This document shows, in pieces, positions 1 through 8,142 of a stretch of 64,000 nucleotides of DNA. The stretch lies in the NCBI GenBank assembly GCA_963842725.1, contig CAWJHN010000004.1:1612001-1676000 (forward strand), read 5' to 3'. The notes under the pieces are model-generated. The model did no database searches. It was given only the letters and a program-made list of their open reading frames with translations, and had not been told where the DNA came from. The DNA is from UBA10649 sp963842725 (GTDB lineage Bacteria; Actinomycetota; Actinomycetes; S36-B12). A program made the position numbers and the translations under genes. Positions within the stretch are counted from its first letter, which is position 1, and the number at the start of each line of letters is the position of its first letter.

Positions 1-73
1 TGGGACCCCCGACAACTCCCCGCTCGGCAGAGGATGGGAGGGCGGGGCGGGCGGGGGGTGGGTCGGGGAATGA

Positions 74-108
74 GCAGCGGGGCCGGGTCAGTGACCCGGC
101 CCCGCTGC
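74..108 (-). terminator. Intrinsic terminator-like hairpin after rpsA
   Basis: A 17-base inverted repeat (74-90 and 92-108) lies 18 bases beyond the rpsA stop. It gives a GC-rich stem of about 16 bp closed by a minimal loop. There is no clear T-run, which is common for terminators in high-GC actinobacteria. Confidence 0.7.
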
Positions 109-125
109 GTCGTCCTTCGGAGGAA

Positions 126-1583
126 CTACTCGCCCGTGAGCTTGTCGCGCAGGGCCTGCAGGGCCTCGTCCGAGGCGAGCGTGCCCTCGGCGTCCGGGGA
201 CTCCGACGAGTACGACGAGACGGCCTCGCCGGCCTCGAGGGCCGCGGCCTGATCGGCCTCGCGGGCCTCGGAGACCTGCTTGCGGTGCGCCTCCCAGCGG
301 GCGTGGGCCTCGGCGTACTGCCGCTCCCACTCGGCGCGCTGCTCCTCGGACCCGGCCTTCCACTCGCCCGTCTCGGGGTCGAAGCCGTCGGGGCCGATGT
401 AGTCGCCCGCCTCGTTGAACGCGGGTGCCATCCCGTACAGGTACGGGTCGAACTCGTCGCCCGACACGCCGTCGGCCGAGTCGTTCGCCTGCTTCAGCGA
501 CAGCGAGATCCGCCGGCGCTCGAGGTCGATGTCGATGACCCGCACGAAGATGTCGTCATTGACCTGGACGATCTGCTCGGGCAGCTCGATGTGACGCTCG
601 GCGAGCTCGGAGATGTGCACCAGGCCCTCGATGCCCTCCTCGACCCGGACGAAGGCGCCGAACGGGACCAGCTTGGTGACCTTGCCGGGCACGACCTGGC
701 CGATCTGATGCGTCCGGGCGAAGTGCTGCCACGGATCCTCCTGGGTCGCCTTCAGGGACAGCGAGACGCGCTCGCGGTCCATGTCGACGTCGAGCACCTC
801 GACCGTGACCTCCTGGCCGACCTCGACGACCTCGGACGGGTGGTCGATGTGCTTCCAGGACAGTTCTGACACGTGCACCAGGCCGTCGACGCCGCCGAGA
901 TCGACGAAGGCGCCGAAGTTGACGATGGACGAGACGACGCCGTTGCGGATCTGGCCCTTCTGCAGCTGCGTGAGGAAGGTCTGACGGACCTCGCTCTGCG
1001 TCTGCTCAAGCCAGGCGCGGCGCGAGAGGACCACGTTGTTGCGGTTCTTGTCGAGCTCGATGATCTTCGCCTCGAGCGTCTTGCCGACGTACGGCTGGAG
1101 ATCGCGCACGCGCCGCATCTCGACCAGCGACGCGGGCAGGAAGCCGCGCAGGCCGATGTCGAGGATGAGGCCGCCCTTGACGACCTCGATGACCTGGCCC
1201 TCGACGACTCCGTCCTCTTCCTTGATGCGCTCGATCGTGCCCCAGGCCCGCTCGTACTGCGCGCGCTTCTTGGACAGGATCAGCCGGCCTTCCTTGTCCT
1301 CCTTGGTGAGGACGAGCGCCTCGACGTGGTCACCCACGGAGACGACCTGGCTGGGATCGACATCGTGCTTGATGCTCAGCTCACGCGAGGGGATGACACC
1401 CTCGGTCTTGTAGCCGATGTCGAGGAGGACCTCGTCGCGGTCCACCTTGACGATGGTGCCCTCGACGATGTCGCCGTCGTTGAAGTACTTGATCGTTGCG
1501 TCGATCGCTGCCATGAAGTCTTCGGCGGTGCCGATGTCATTGATGGCCACCTGGGCCGGGGCAGAGGTAGTAGAAATGGTCAT
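126..1583 (-). CDS. rpsA: 30S ribosomal protein S1
   Basis: This 485-residue protein binds mRNA on the small ribosomal subunit and helps recruit structured or weak Shine-Dalgarno messages. Four S1 OB-fold repeats are visible at roughly residues 36-105, 122-190, 207-277 and 294-364. The last two carry the classic NFGAFVDLGGVDGLVHVSEL and PFGAFVRVEEGIEGLVHISE patterns. A Glu/Ala-rich acidic tail follows. Enterobacterial S1 has six repeats; four with an acidic tail is the usual actinobacterial form. The gene lies downstream of polA on the same strand, with 153 bases between them, and ends at a strong hairpin. The ATG start gives the expected N-terminus; the SD before it is weak. Confidence 0.97.
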   Translation of the reverse strand: MTISTTSAPAQVAINDIGTAEDFMAAIDATIKYFNDGDIVEGTIVKVDRDEVLLDIGYKTEGVIPSRELSIKHDVDPSQVVSVGDHVEALVLTKEDKEGRLILSKKRAQYERAWGTIERIKEEDGVVEGQVIEVVKGGLILDIGLRGFLPASLVEMRRVRDLQPYVGKTLEAKIIELDKNRNNVVLSRRAWLEQTQSEVRQTFLTQLQKGQIRNGVVSSIVNFGAFVDLGGVDGLVHVSELSWKHIDHPSEVVEVGQEVTVEVLDVDMDRERVSLSLKATQEDPWQHFARTHQIGQVVPGKVTKLVPFGAFVRVEEGIEGLVHISELAERHIELPEQIVQVNDDIFVRVIDIDLERRRISLSLKQANDSADGVSGDEFDPYLYGMAPAFNEAGDYIGPDGFDPETGEWKAGSEEQRAEWERQYAEAHARWEAHRKQVSEAREADQAAALEAGEAVSSYSSESPDAEGTLASDEALQALRDKLTGE

Positions 1584-1667
1584 TGAGTAGGGATCCTGAG
1601 GTAGACGGACGTTCCGCGGACGCGAAACCCCACAAGGCTACGCCAGACGCCCATCGGGGCGTGCACC

Positions 1668-1709
1668 AGCCTCCGGCTTCCGGGCCCGGGCGCGCAGCGC
1701 CGGAGGGCT
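1668..1709 (-). terminator. Possible hairpin between polA and rpsA
   Basis: Arms at 1668-1677 and 1699-1709 pair over about 10 bp with one bulged G, around a 21-base GC-rich loop. It sits 28 bases past the polA stop and could terminate or attenuate polA transcription before rpsA. No T-run is present. Confidence 0.35.
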
Positions 1710-1736
1710 CCTGCCGTCCGAGCGCCGGAACGACGG

Positions 1737-4403
1737 TCAGTGGGCGGCGTCCTGCCAGGTGGTGCCGAAGCCGACCGAGACGTCGAGTGGGACCGACAGA
1801 TCGGCCGCCGCCCCCATGGCCTGGCGCACGAGCTCCTCAACGGTCTCGCTCTCGCCGGGGCTCACCTCGAGGACCAGTTCGTCATGCACCTGCAGGAGCA
1901 GGCGGCTGCGGAGGCCGGCCGACTCGAGGGCCGCCTGCACGGTGAGCATCGAGACCTTCACGATGTCGGCGGCGGAGCCCTGGATCGGGGCGTTCAGTGC
2001 CATTCGCTCGGCCATCTCGCGTCGCTGCCGGTTGTCGCTGTTGAGGTCGGGCAGGTACCTGCGACGCCCGAGGATCGTCTCGGTGTAGCCGTGCATCCGC
2101 GCCCGCTCGACCACTTCGGCCAGGTAGTCACGCACGCCACCGAAGCGGGTGAAGTACTCCTCCATCAGGCCACGGGCCTCGTCTGGGCTGATGCCGAGCT
2201 GCTGGGACAGCCCGAACGCCGACAGTCCGTAGGCCAGGCCGTAGGACATGGCCTTGATCCGTCGACGCATCTCTGCATCGACCTGCTCGGGGGCGACCCC
2301 GAACACACGGCTGCCAACAGTGGTGTGCAGGTCCTCGCCGCTGCGGAAGGCGTCGATCAGCCCCTCGTCACCCGAGAGGTGCGCCATGATCCGCATCTCG
2401 ATCTGGCTGTAGTCCGCGGTGAGCAGCGTCTCGTACCCCGCCCCGACCACGAAGCAGCCGCGGATGCGCCGTCCCGCCTCGGTGCGGATCGGGATGTTCT
2501 GCAGGTTGGGGTCCGTGCTGGACAGTCGACCCGTGGCCGCCACCATCTGGTTGAAGGTCGTATGAATACGGTGCTCCGCATCGGCGAGCGGAATGAGCCC
2601 GTCGACGGTCTGCCGGAGCCGGGACCGGTCGCGCCAGGCGAGCAACTGCTCGAGCAGGGGGTCCTCGGTCTGCGCGAAGAGCTGCTGGAGGGCGTCGGCG
2701 TCGGTCGTGTAGCCCGTCTTGATCTTCTTCGTCCGGGGCAGGTTCCGCTCGCCGAACAGGATCTCCTGCAACTGCTTGGGCGACCCGAGGTTGAACGGAC
2801 GGCCCACGATGCGGTGCGCCTCCTCCTCCGCCCGCCGCATGTCCGCCCCGAACTCGGCGGAGAGGGCGTCGAGGCCGGCGAGGTCGACCGCGATGCCCGC
2901 GTGCTCCATGCGTGCCAGCAGTGGCACCAGTGGCGCCTCGACGTCGAGGAGCAAGGGCATCGACCCCTGCTCGGCGAGTCGGGGCTGGAGGGCCGCTGCG
3001 ATCGCCCGCACGGCGGACGCCTGGCGGCCGAGCTCCACGACGGATCCCTCACCCGTGTCGAAGAGGACCTGGTCGGTCCCCCGCCCGTCCGCAAGAGAGA
3101 CGCCCAGTACCCGCTCCGCCACGTCACCGAGCGAGTAGCCCCGGTGTCCGGGAGCGTCGATGTACGCGGCCAGGGCCGTGTCTATGCGCAGACCCCGAAG
3201 GGCGCGCCCCGAGGAGAGCAGCGCCAGGGACGGCCCCTTGGCGTCGTGCAGGTCCTTCGCCGCCGACGGGTCCGCCAGCCAGTCGAGTATGAGGGTGCCG
3301 GTCGAGGCGTCGGCGCAGTCGAAGACGGCGGTCGTGCCGCGGTCGTCGAGGACGGCCACCCGGTCGATCTCGCCTCGTCCGCGGCCCCAGGTGCCCTGGA
3401 CCGCCACCGAGGCGACACCGACGACGCCGTCGAGCCACGCCCGCGCTTCCGGACCGGACAGCTCGACGATCCGGTCCTCGGATCCATCCGCGGCCGCGGG
3501 CTCCGGCACCGGGTCGTCAAGGCCTGCCGGGCGCACCTTGTCAAGGCGCTCGCGCAGCGCCCGGAACTGCAGCGTGTCGAACAGGCGGTCCACCGCATCT
3601 CGATCCCAGGCCTCGAGGACGAGCGTGTCGAGGTCGAGGTCGATCGGAACGTCGTCGACGAGGCTGGTGAGGCGTCGGTTGACCAGCACCTGCGGCAGTG
3701 CGTCCCGGAGTGCGTCGCCTACCTTGCCCGGCACCTCGTCGACGTGGTCGACGAGGCCGGCGAGGGTGCCGTACTGCCGGATCCACTTGGCGGCGGTCTT
3801 CTCGCCGACGCCGGGGATCCCGGGCAGGTTGTCGCTGGGGTCGCCGCGCAGGGCCGCATAGTCGGGGTACTGGTCCGGCGTCAGGCCGTACTTCTCGGCG
3901 ACGGCGTCCGGCGTCATGCGCGCGAGGTCGCTGACGCCCTTCTTCGGGTACAGGACGGTGACCCGGTCGCTGACCAACTGGAAGGCGTCACGGTCACCCG
4001 TCACGATGTCGACGGACATGTCCAGGGGGACGGTCTGGCGCACCAGCGTGGCAATGACGTCATCCGCCTCGAAGCCGTCGATCGCTATCACGGGAATCGA
4101 GAGCGCGCCGAGGACCTCCTTGATCAGCTCGACCTGCCCCGCGAACTCGGCGGGAGACGTGGCGCGGTTGGCCTTGTACTCCGGGAACGTCTCGGTGCGG
4201 AAGGTGACGCGGCTGACGTCGAAGGCCGCAGCGACGTGCGTGGGCCGCTCGTCGCGCAGGACGTTGATGAGCATCGACGTGAACCCGAAGACCGCGTTGG
4301 TGGGCTGACCGGTGGTCGTCGAGAAGTTCTCGACCGGGAGCGCATAGAACGCGCGATAGGCGACGGAGTGGCCGTCGAGCAGGAGCAGTCTCGATGTCGA
4401 CAC
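1737..4403 (-). CDS. polA: DNA polymerase I
   Basis: This 888-residue repair and lagging-strand polymerase has an N-terminal 5' nuclease domain (about 1-300, with LLLDGHSVAYRAFYALP at the start). A middle domain corresponds to the 3'-5' exonuclease but shows no DxE catalytic motif, so proofreading is probably absent. The C-terminal palm/fingers domain carries motif A DYSQIEMRI near residue 663, motif B RRRIKAMSYGLAYG near 713 and motif C QVHDELVLE near 838. In motif B the residue matching E. coli Phe762 is Tyr, as reported for mycobacterial Pol I. The start is GTG, six bases after a TAGAAT -10-like hexamer, so the message is probably leaderless. Confidence 0.97.
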   Translation of the reverse strand: MSTSRLLLLDGHSVAYRAFYALPVENFSTTTGQPTNAVFGFTSMLINVLRDERPTHVAAAFDVSRVTFRTETFPEYKANRATSPAEFAGQVELIKEVLGALSIPVIAIDGFEADDVIATLVRQTVPLDMSVDIVTGDRDAFQLVSDRVTVLYPKKGVSDLARMTPDAVAEKYGLTPDQYPDYAALRGDPSDNLPGIPGVGEKTAAKWIRQYGTLAGLVDHVDEVPGKVGDALRDALPQVLVNRRLTSLVDDVPIDLDLDTLVLEAWDRDAVDRLFDTLQFRALRERLDKVRPAGLDDPVPEPAAADGSEDRIVELSGPEARAWLDGVVGVASVAVQGTWGRGRGEIDRVAVLDDRGTTAVFDCADASTGTLILDWLADPSAAKDLHDAKGPSLALLSSGRALRGLRIDTALAAYIDAPGHRGYSLGDVAERVLGVSLADGRGTDQVLFDTGEGSVVELGRQASAVRAIAAALQPRLAEQGSMPLLLDVEAPLVPLLARMEHAGIAVDLAGLDALSAEFGADMRRAEEEAHRIVGRPFNLGSPKQLQEILFGERNLPRTKKIKTGYTTDADALQQLFAQTEDPLLEQLLAWRDRSRLRQTVDGLIPLADAEHRIHTTFNQMVAATGRLSSTDPNLQNIPIRTEAGRRIRGCFVVGAGYETLLTADYSQIEMRIMAHLSGDEGLIDAFRSGEDLHTTVGSRVFGVAPEQVDAEMRRRIKAMSYGLAYGLSAFGLSQQLGISPDEARGLMEEYFTRFGGVRDYLAEVVERARMHGYTETILGRRRYLPDLNSDNRQRREMAERMALNAPIQGSAADIVKVSMLTVQAALESAGLRSRLLLQVHDELVLEVSPGESETVEELVRQAMGAAADLSVPLDVSVGFGTTWQDAAH

Positions 4404-4409
4404 CTGTGG

Positions 4410-4419
4410 ATTCTATGGT
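4410..4419. promoter_or_regulatory. Overlapping divergent -10 elements for polA and the thioesterase
   Basis: Only 22 bases separate the polA GTG (4403) from the thioesterase ATG (4426). On the minus strand TAGAAT (4415-4410) stands 6 bases before GTG. On the plus strand TATGGT (4414-4419) stands 6 bases before ATG. Both match TANNNT with leaderless spacing, and they share two base pairs. No SD could fit for either gene. Confidence 0.6.
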
Positions 4420-4425
4420 GGCCCC

Positions 4426-4827
4426 ATGACAAGCACCGGAGATCCCCGGATGGGAGCCCTCGCCGAGCGCATGGGCATCGAGGTCGTCGAGGCGGGGCCA
4501 GGCCGTGTCGTCCTGCGGATGCCCGTCGAGGGCAACACCCAGCCGTACGGCCTGCTGCATGGCGGGGCGAGCGCCGTGCTTGCCGAGCAGGCCGGATCGG
4601 TCGCCGGCTCGCTGCACGCTGGACCCGATCGCCTCATCGTGGGACTCGACCTGTCGTGCACGCACCACCGTGGGGTCACTTCTGGAACGGTGACCGCGGT
4701 CGCGACGCCCCTCAGCGAGGGGCGGACGATCGCCGCCTACGAGATCCGCATCGCCGATGACGCCGGCCGCCCGGTCTGCACAGCCCGCCTGACGTGCCTC
4801 ATGAGGTCCCGGACTCCCGACGAATAA
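4426..4827 (+). CDS. PaaI-type hotdog-fold acyl-CoA thioesterase
   Basis: This 133-residue cytoplasmic hotdog protein probably hydrolyses acyl- or aryl-CoA thioesters. The family signature NTQPYGLLHGGASAVLAEQAG (about residues 39-59) carries the HGG motif on the long hotdog helix. It is followed by the strand DLSCTHHRGVTSGTV and the terminal ARLTCLMR. The length is normal for PaaI/YdiI-like proteins. The substrate cannot be read from sequence; relatives act on phenylacetyl-CoA intermediates or on 1,4-dihydroxy-2-naphthoyl-CoA. It sits between polA and the liv transporter genes. The ATG start is favoured by the leaderless -10 spacing. Confidence 0.85.
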   Translation: MTSTGDPRMGALAERMGIEVVEAGPGRVVLRMPVEGNTQPYGLLHGGASAVLAEQAGSVAGSLHAGPDRLIVGLDLSCTHHRGVTSGTVTAVATPLSEGRTIAAYEIRIADDAGRPVCTARLTCLMRSRTPDE

Positions 4828-4830
4828 TCC

Positions 4831-4846
4831 GTAACCTCCCGGTTAC
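4831..4846. promoter_or_regulatory. GTAAC-N6-GTTAC dyad upstream of livH
   Basis: The exact inverted repeat GTAAC (4831-4835) and GTTAC (4842-4846) is separated by 6 bases. A TATGCT -10-like hexamer follows at 4880-4885, so the dyad lies about 45-60 bases before the inferred transcription start. The same words occur upstream of the binding-protein gene (10668-10693). The AC-N9-AC spacing resembles actinobacterial GlnR sites; the regulator is inferred. Confidence 0.5.
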
Positions 4847-4967
4847 GCGTAAGCCTCCCGCCGGTGACCGGAAGAGGGTTATGCTCCCCCCGCTGACCGA
4901 CGTCAGCCGCGCGTGGCGCCGCCCAGACCGTGGGGCCCGCGATCGGTATCGGGGAGGAGCGCATCGC

Positions 4968-6242
4968 GTGCAACGTCGCGTCATGGCCGCACTAGCCGCC
5001 GCCTTCGTCGCCCTCATCGCGCTTCTCGCGCTGGCGCCATCGGCGACAGCGGAAGGCGAGCAGGTCAGCGGTCGCCTTGAGAACCGAGTCGAGGGAGTCA
5101 AGACGCCCATCGCCGGGGTCACGATCTCGGTCACCGGCGAGGGCTTCACCGGATCTACCACCAGCGGGCCGGACGGCAAGTGGGCCATCCCCGTTCCGAC
5201 ACAGGGCAGTTACGAGGTGAGCATCGACGTCGCGACGCTTCCCGAGGGAGTCGTCCTCACCGACCCGGACAAGGTGATCGTCAAGACAACCGTCAGGCCC
5301 CCGACGATCAACCGCACCATCATCTTCCCGCTGGGGCAGGGCACCGGGCAGACGACGACCCTGTGGGACCAGGCCGCCCAGCTGACCGTGTCCGGACTCG
5401 AATTCGGCCTTCTGATCGCCCTCGGCGCGCTGGGCCTCTCGCTCATCTACGGCACCACGGGACTGACGAACTTCGCCCACGGCGAGATCGTGACCTTCGG
5501 TGCCCTGGCCACGTGGACGCTCAACGCCGGCATGGGCATCCCCCTCGTCCTGGCCGGGATCCTGGGCCTGATCCTGTCGGGCGCGTTCGGATGGCTTAAC
5601 AACGCGGCCCTGTGGAAACCTCTCAGAAAGCGCGGCACCGGCCTCATCGCGATGATGATCGTCTCGATCGGCCTGGCGCTCTTCCTGCGCAACTTCTACC
5701 TCTTCTTCTACGGCGGCGACAAGCGCGCCTACGACGAGTACGCAGGCATGGCCGGCATCGAGTTCGGCCCGGTATCCCTGACCCCCACGGACATCGTGGC
5801 CATGATCATCGCCGTGGTCGCCCTCGCGGTCGTGGTCGTGGCCGTGCAGAAGACCCGCATGGGCAAGGCGACGCGAGCCGTGTCCGACAACCCCGCCCTG
5901 GCGTCCAGTGCGGGCATCAACGTCGAGCGGGTCATCACCGTCGTATGGATCGTGGGCGCCGCCTTGGCCGGCCTCTCGGGAATCCTGCTCGGGTTCTCAC
6001 AGCAGGTGTCCTTCCAGATGGGCTTCCAGATCCTGCTGCTGATCTTCGCGGCGGTCACGCTCGGCGGCCTGGGCACGATCTGGGGAGCGATCCTCGGCTC
6101 CATCGTCGTGGGACTGTTCCTGCAGCTGACCACCCTGGTCATCCCAACGGAGCTCAAGAGCGTGGGTGCCCTGCTCGTGCTGATCGTGATCCTCCTTGTC
6201 CGTCCATACGGTCTCCTGGGCCGTCGAGAGCGCGTGGGATAG
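4968..6242 (+). CDS. livH: Branched-chain amino acid-type ABC permease (LivH) with exported N-terminal domain
   Basis: This is one of two membrane permeases of a LivHMGF-type importer. The chosen GTG (4968) has GGAGG about 10 bases upstream and gives 424 residues. Residues 1-30 form a signal peptide (LALAPSATAEG). Residues 31 to about 115 form a small beta-rich domain with the SGRLENRVEGVKTPIAGVTI and GPDGKWAIPVPTQGSYEV patterns of carboxypeptidase-regulatory/Ig-like folds. Then comes a canonical LivH core with GLSLIYGTTGLTNFAHGE and VTLGGLGTIWGAILGS. Ordinary LivH is about 290-310 residues, so the exported domain is an addition. A further in-frame ATG at 4983 would shorten the N-terminus by five residues. 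Confidence 0.9.
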   Translation: MQRRVMAALAAAFVALIALLALAPSATAEGEQVSGRLENRVEGVKTPIAGVTISVTGEGFTGSTTSGPDGKWAIPVPTQGSYEVSIDVATLPEGVVLTDPDKVIVKTTVRPPTINRTIIFPLGQGTGQTTTLWDQAAQLTVSGLEFGLLIALGALGLSLIYGTTGLTNFAHGEIVTFGALATWTLNAGMGIPLVLAGILGLILSGAFGWLNNAALWKPLRKRGTGLIAMMIVSIGLALFLRNFYLFFYGGDKRAYDEYAGMAGIEFGPVSLTPTDIVAMIIAVVALAVVVVAVQKTRMGKATRAVSDNPALASSAGINVERVITVVWIVGAALAGLSGILLGFSQQVSFQMGFQILLLIFAAVTLGGLGTIWGAILGSIVVGLFLQLTTLVIPTELKSVGALLVLIVILLVRPYGLLGRRERVG

Positions 6243-6254
6243 GGGGCGGCCATC

Positions 6255-7247
6255 ATGGATTGGGGATACATCTTCTCGGTCATGGTCTCCTCGGCGTTCG
6301 GCGTCGAGGCAATCGTGTTCGGCCTTGCGGCCATCGGCATCAACATGCAGTTCGGCTACACCGGACTGCTCAACTTCGGACAGTCGGCGTTCATGGCGGT
6401 GGGCGGCTACTCCATCGCCGTGACGGTGGTGCAGCTCGGCCTCAACTTCTGGATCGGGATCGTCATCGGCCTCGTCGGCGCCGTGCTGCTCGCGCTCCTG
6501 CTTGGCGTGCCGACCCTCCGCCTGCGAGCCGACTACCTGGCCATCGTCACGATCGCGGCCTCCGAGATCGTCCGCCTGCTCCTGCGCTCCGTGACCTTCA
6601 AGGAGTTCTTCGGCGGATCCGACGGCCTGCAGAGCTTCAGCGCCGGCTTCTTCGCACTCAACCCCATCCCCGAGGGCGACTACAACATGGGGCCGGTCAA
6701 CTTCAGCAATCGCGAGCTGTTCGTGCTGCTGGTCGGCTGGTCCATCGTCGCCCTGGCCTGCGTCCTGGTCTGGCTGCTCGTCCGCTCCCCCTGGGGCCGG
6801 GTGCTCAAGGGCATTCGCGAGGACGAGGACGCCGTGCGCAGCCTAGGAAAGAACGTGTACCTGTACAAGATGCAGGCCCTGGTCATCGGTGGTGCGTTCG
6901 GTGCCATCGCAGGCTTCATCTACGCGATCGGCAACGAGGCAGTCAGCCCCGACTTCTTCGGCACGGACACGACCTTCTTCGCCTACGCGATCCTCATCCT
7001 GGGCGGGGCCGCCCGCGTGCTCGGCCCGGTCCTGGGCACCGTCATCTTCTGGGCAATCATCCAGGGCACGGACGTCTTCCTCCGGTCCGGCATCGACGTC
7101 GGCCTGCCCATCATCTCGCTCATGACCGGGACACAGGCAGCCGTCGTGCGCTTCATGCTGGTGGGCCTTGGCATCATGTTGCTGATGATCTTCCGACCAC
7201 AGGGAATCCTCGGCGATCGAAAGGAGCTGGCCCTCGATGCCCGATAG
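6255..7247 (+). CDS. livM: Branched-chain amino acid-type ABC permease (LivM)
   Basis: This 330-residue protein is the second membrane permease of the importer and pairs with LivH. It has about eight to ten hydrophobic segments. The family patterns are FGYTGLLNFGQSAFMAVGGY near residues 34-53, RADYLAIVTIAASEIVRLLL, and GRVLKGIREDEDAVRSLGKN, the cytoplasmic loop that contacts the ATPases. AILILGGAARVLGPVLGTV lies near the C-terminus. It starts 12 bases after the livH stop and overlaps livG by 11 bases, so it belongs to the livHMGF operon. Confidence 0.93.
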   Translation: MDWGYIFSVMVSSAFGVEAIVFGLAAIGINMQFGYTGLLNFGQSAFMAVGGYSIAVTVVQLGLNFWIGIVIGLVGAVLLALLLGVPTLRLRADYLAIVTIAASEIVRLLLRSVTFKEFFGGSDGLQSFSAGFFALNPIPEGDYNMGPVNFSNRELFVLLVGWSIVALACVLVWLLVRSPWGRVLKGIREDEDAVRSLGKNVYLYKMQALVIGGAFGAIAGFIYAIGNEAVSPDFFGTDTTFFAYAILILGGAARVLGPVLGTVIFWAIIQGTDVFLRSGIDVGLPIISLMTGTQAAVVRFMLVGLGIMLLMIFRPQGILGDRKELALDAR

Positions 7248-8142
7248 CCCCGACACCGCCACCGGCACCCGCAGGGATGCAGCCGTTCGGGCCTTGGCCG
7301 ACGTGCCGCGGGTCCCGGGCTCGGCCAAGCCGGATCCGATCCTGGTGGCCGACAACGTGGTTCGCCGCTTCGGCGGACTGACCGCCGTCGACGTCGAGCA
7401 CGTCGAGATCCAGCGCGGGGCCATCACGGCCCTCATCGGTCCCAACGGCGCCGGAAAGACGACCTTCTTCAACCTGCTCACGGGCTTCGACGTGCCGGAC
7501 ACGGGCAGCTGGCTCTTCAACGGCAAGGATCTTGCGGGGATTCCGGCCTACAAGGTCGCCCGCATGGGCATGATCCGCACCTTCCAGCTGACCAAGGCGC
7601 TCTCGCGGATGACGGTCCTGGAGAACATGCGCCTCGGCGCCACTAAGCAGACCGGCGAGAAGCTCGCCTCGTCCATCTTCTCGTTCACCTGGCGGGCGCA
7701 GGAGAAGAGCATCACCTCGCGAGCCGACGAACTGCTGAAGCGCTTCAACATGCACGAGAAGCGGGCCGACTTCGCGGGATCGCTGTCCGGCGGGCAGCGC
7801 AAGCTCCTCGAGATGGCTCGGGCGCTGATGACGAATCCTGAGATGGTGATGCTCGACGAGCCGATGGCGGGCGTGAATCCCGCCCTGACGCAGTCGCTGC
7901 TCGAGCACATCAAGAACCTCCGCGAGGAGGGCATGACCGTCCTGTTCGTCGAGCACGACATGGACATGGTCCGTGATATCAGCGACTGGGTCATCGTGAT
8001 GGCGCAGGGGCAGGTGATCGCCGAGGGTCCGCCTGACGAGGTCATGCGCAACGAGGCCGTCATCGTCGCGTACCTGGGCGGCCACCACGATCAGGCGCTG
8101 ACGGCGTCCGGCGTGTCCTTCACAGAGGAGGGCCAGGAATGA
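7237..8142 (+). CDS. livG: ABC transporter ATP-binding protein (LivG)
   Basis: This 301-residue cytoplasmic ATPase energises import through LivHM. Walker A is GPNGAGKTT (about residues 68-76), the signature is LSGGQRKLLEMARALM, and Walker B is MVMLDEPMAGVNP, followed by the H-loop FVEHDMDMV. The LivG-specific insert between Walker A and the signature is present. It carries about 40 extra N-terminal residues before the ATPase fold compared with the usual ~255-residue LivG. It overlaps livM by 11 bases and livF by 4 (ATGA). Confidence 0.93.
   Translation: MPDSPDTATGTRRDAAVRALADVPRVPGSAKPDPILVADNVVRRFGGLTAVDVEHVEIQRGAITALIGPNGAGKTTFFNLLTGFDVPDTGSWLFNGKDLAGIPAYKVARMGMIRTFQLTKALSRMTVLENMRLGATKQTGEKLASSIFSFTWRAQEKSITSRADELLKRFNMHEKRADFAGSLSGGQRKLLEMARALMTNPEMVMLDEPMAGVNPALTQSLLEHIKNLREEGMTVLFVEHDMDMVRDISDWVIVMAQGQVIAEGPPDEVMRNEAVIVAYLGGHHDQALTASGVSFTEEGQE

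Noticed and set aside
34..252. 72-residue plus-strand frame at the window start
   Set aside because: It overlaps the rpsA terminator and 3' end, with no recognisable protein features.
1740..4760. 1006-residue plus-strand open frame opposite polA
   Set aside because: A GC-skew shadow: no family pattern, and polA has all its motifs on the other strand. The same applies to the long frames opposite alaS (21730-24675) and the EF-G-like gene (48114-50207).
5612..7381. 589-residue plus-strand frame across livH and livM
   Set aside because: Arg/His/Gly-rich out-of-frame reading of two clear permease genes.
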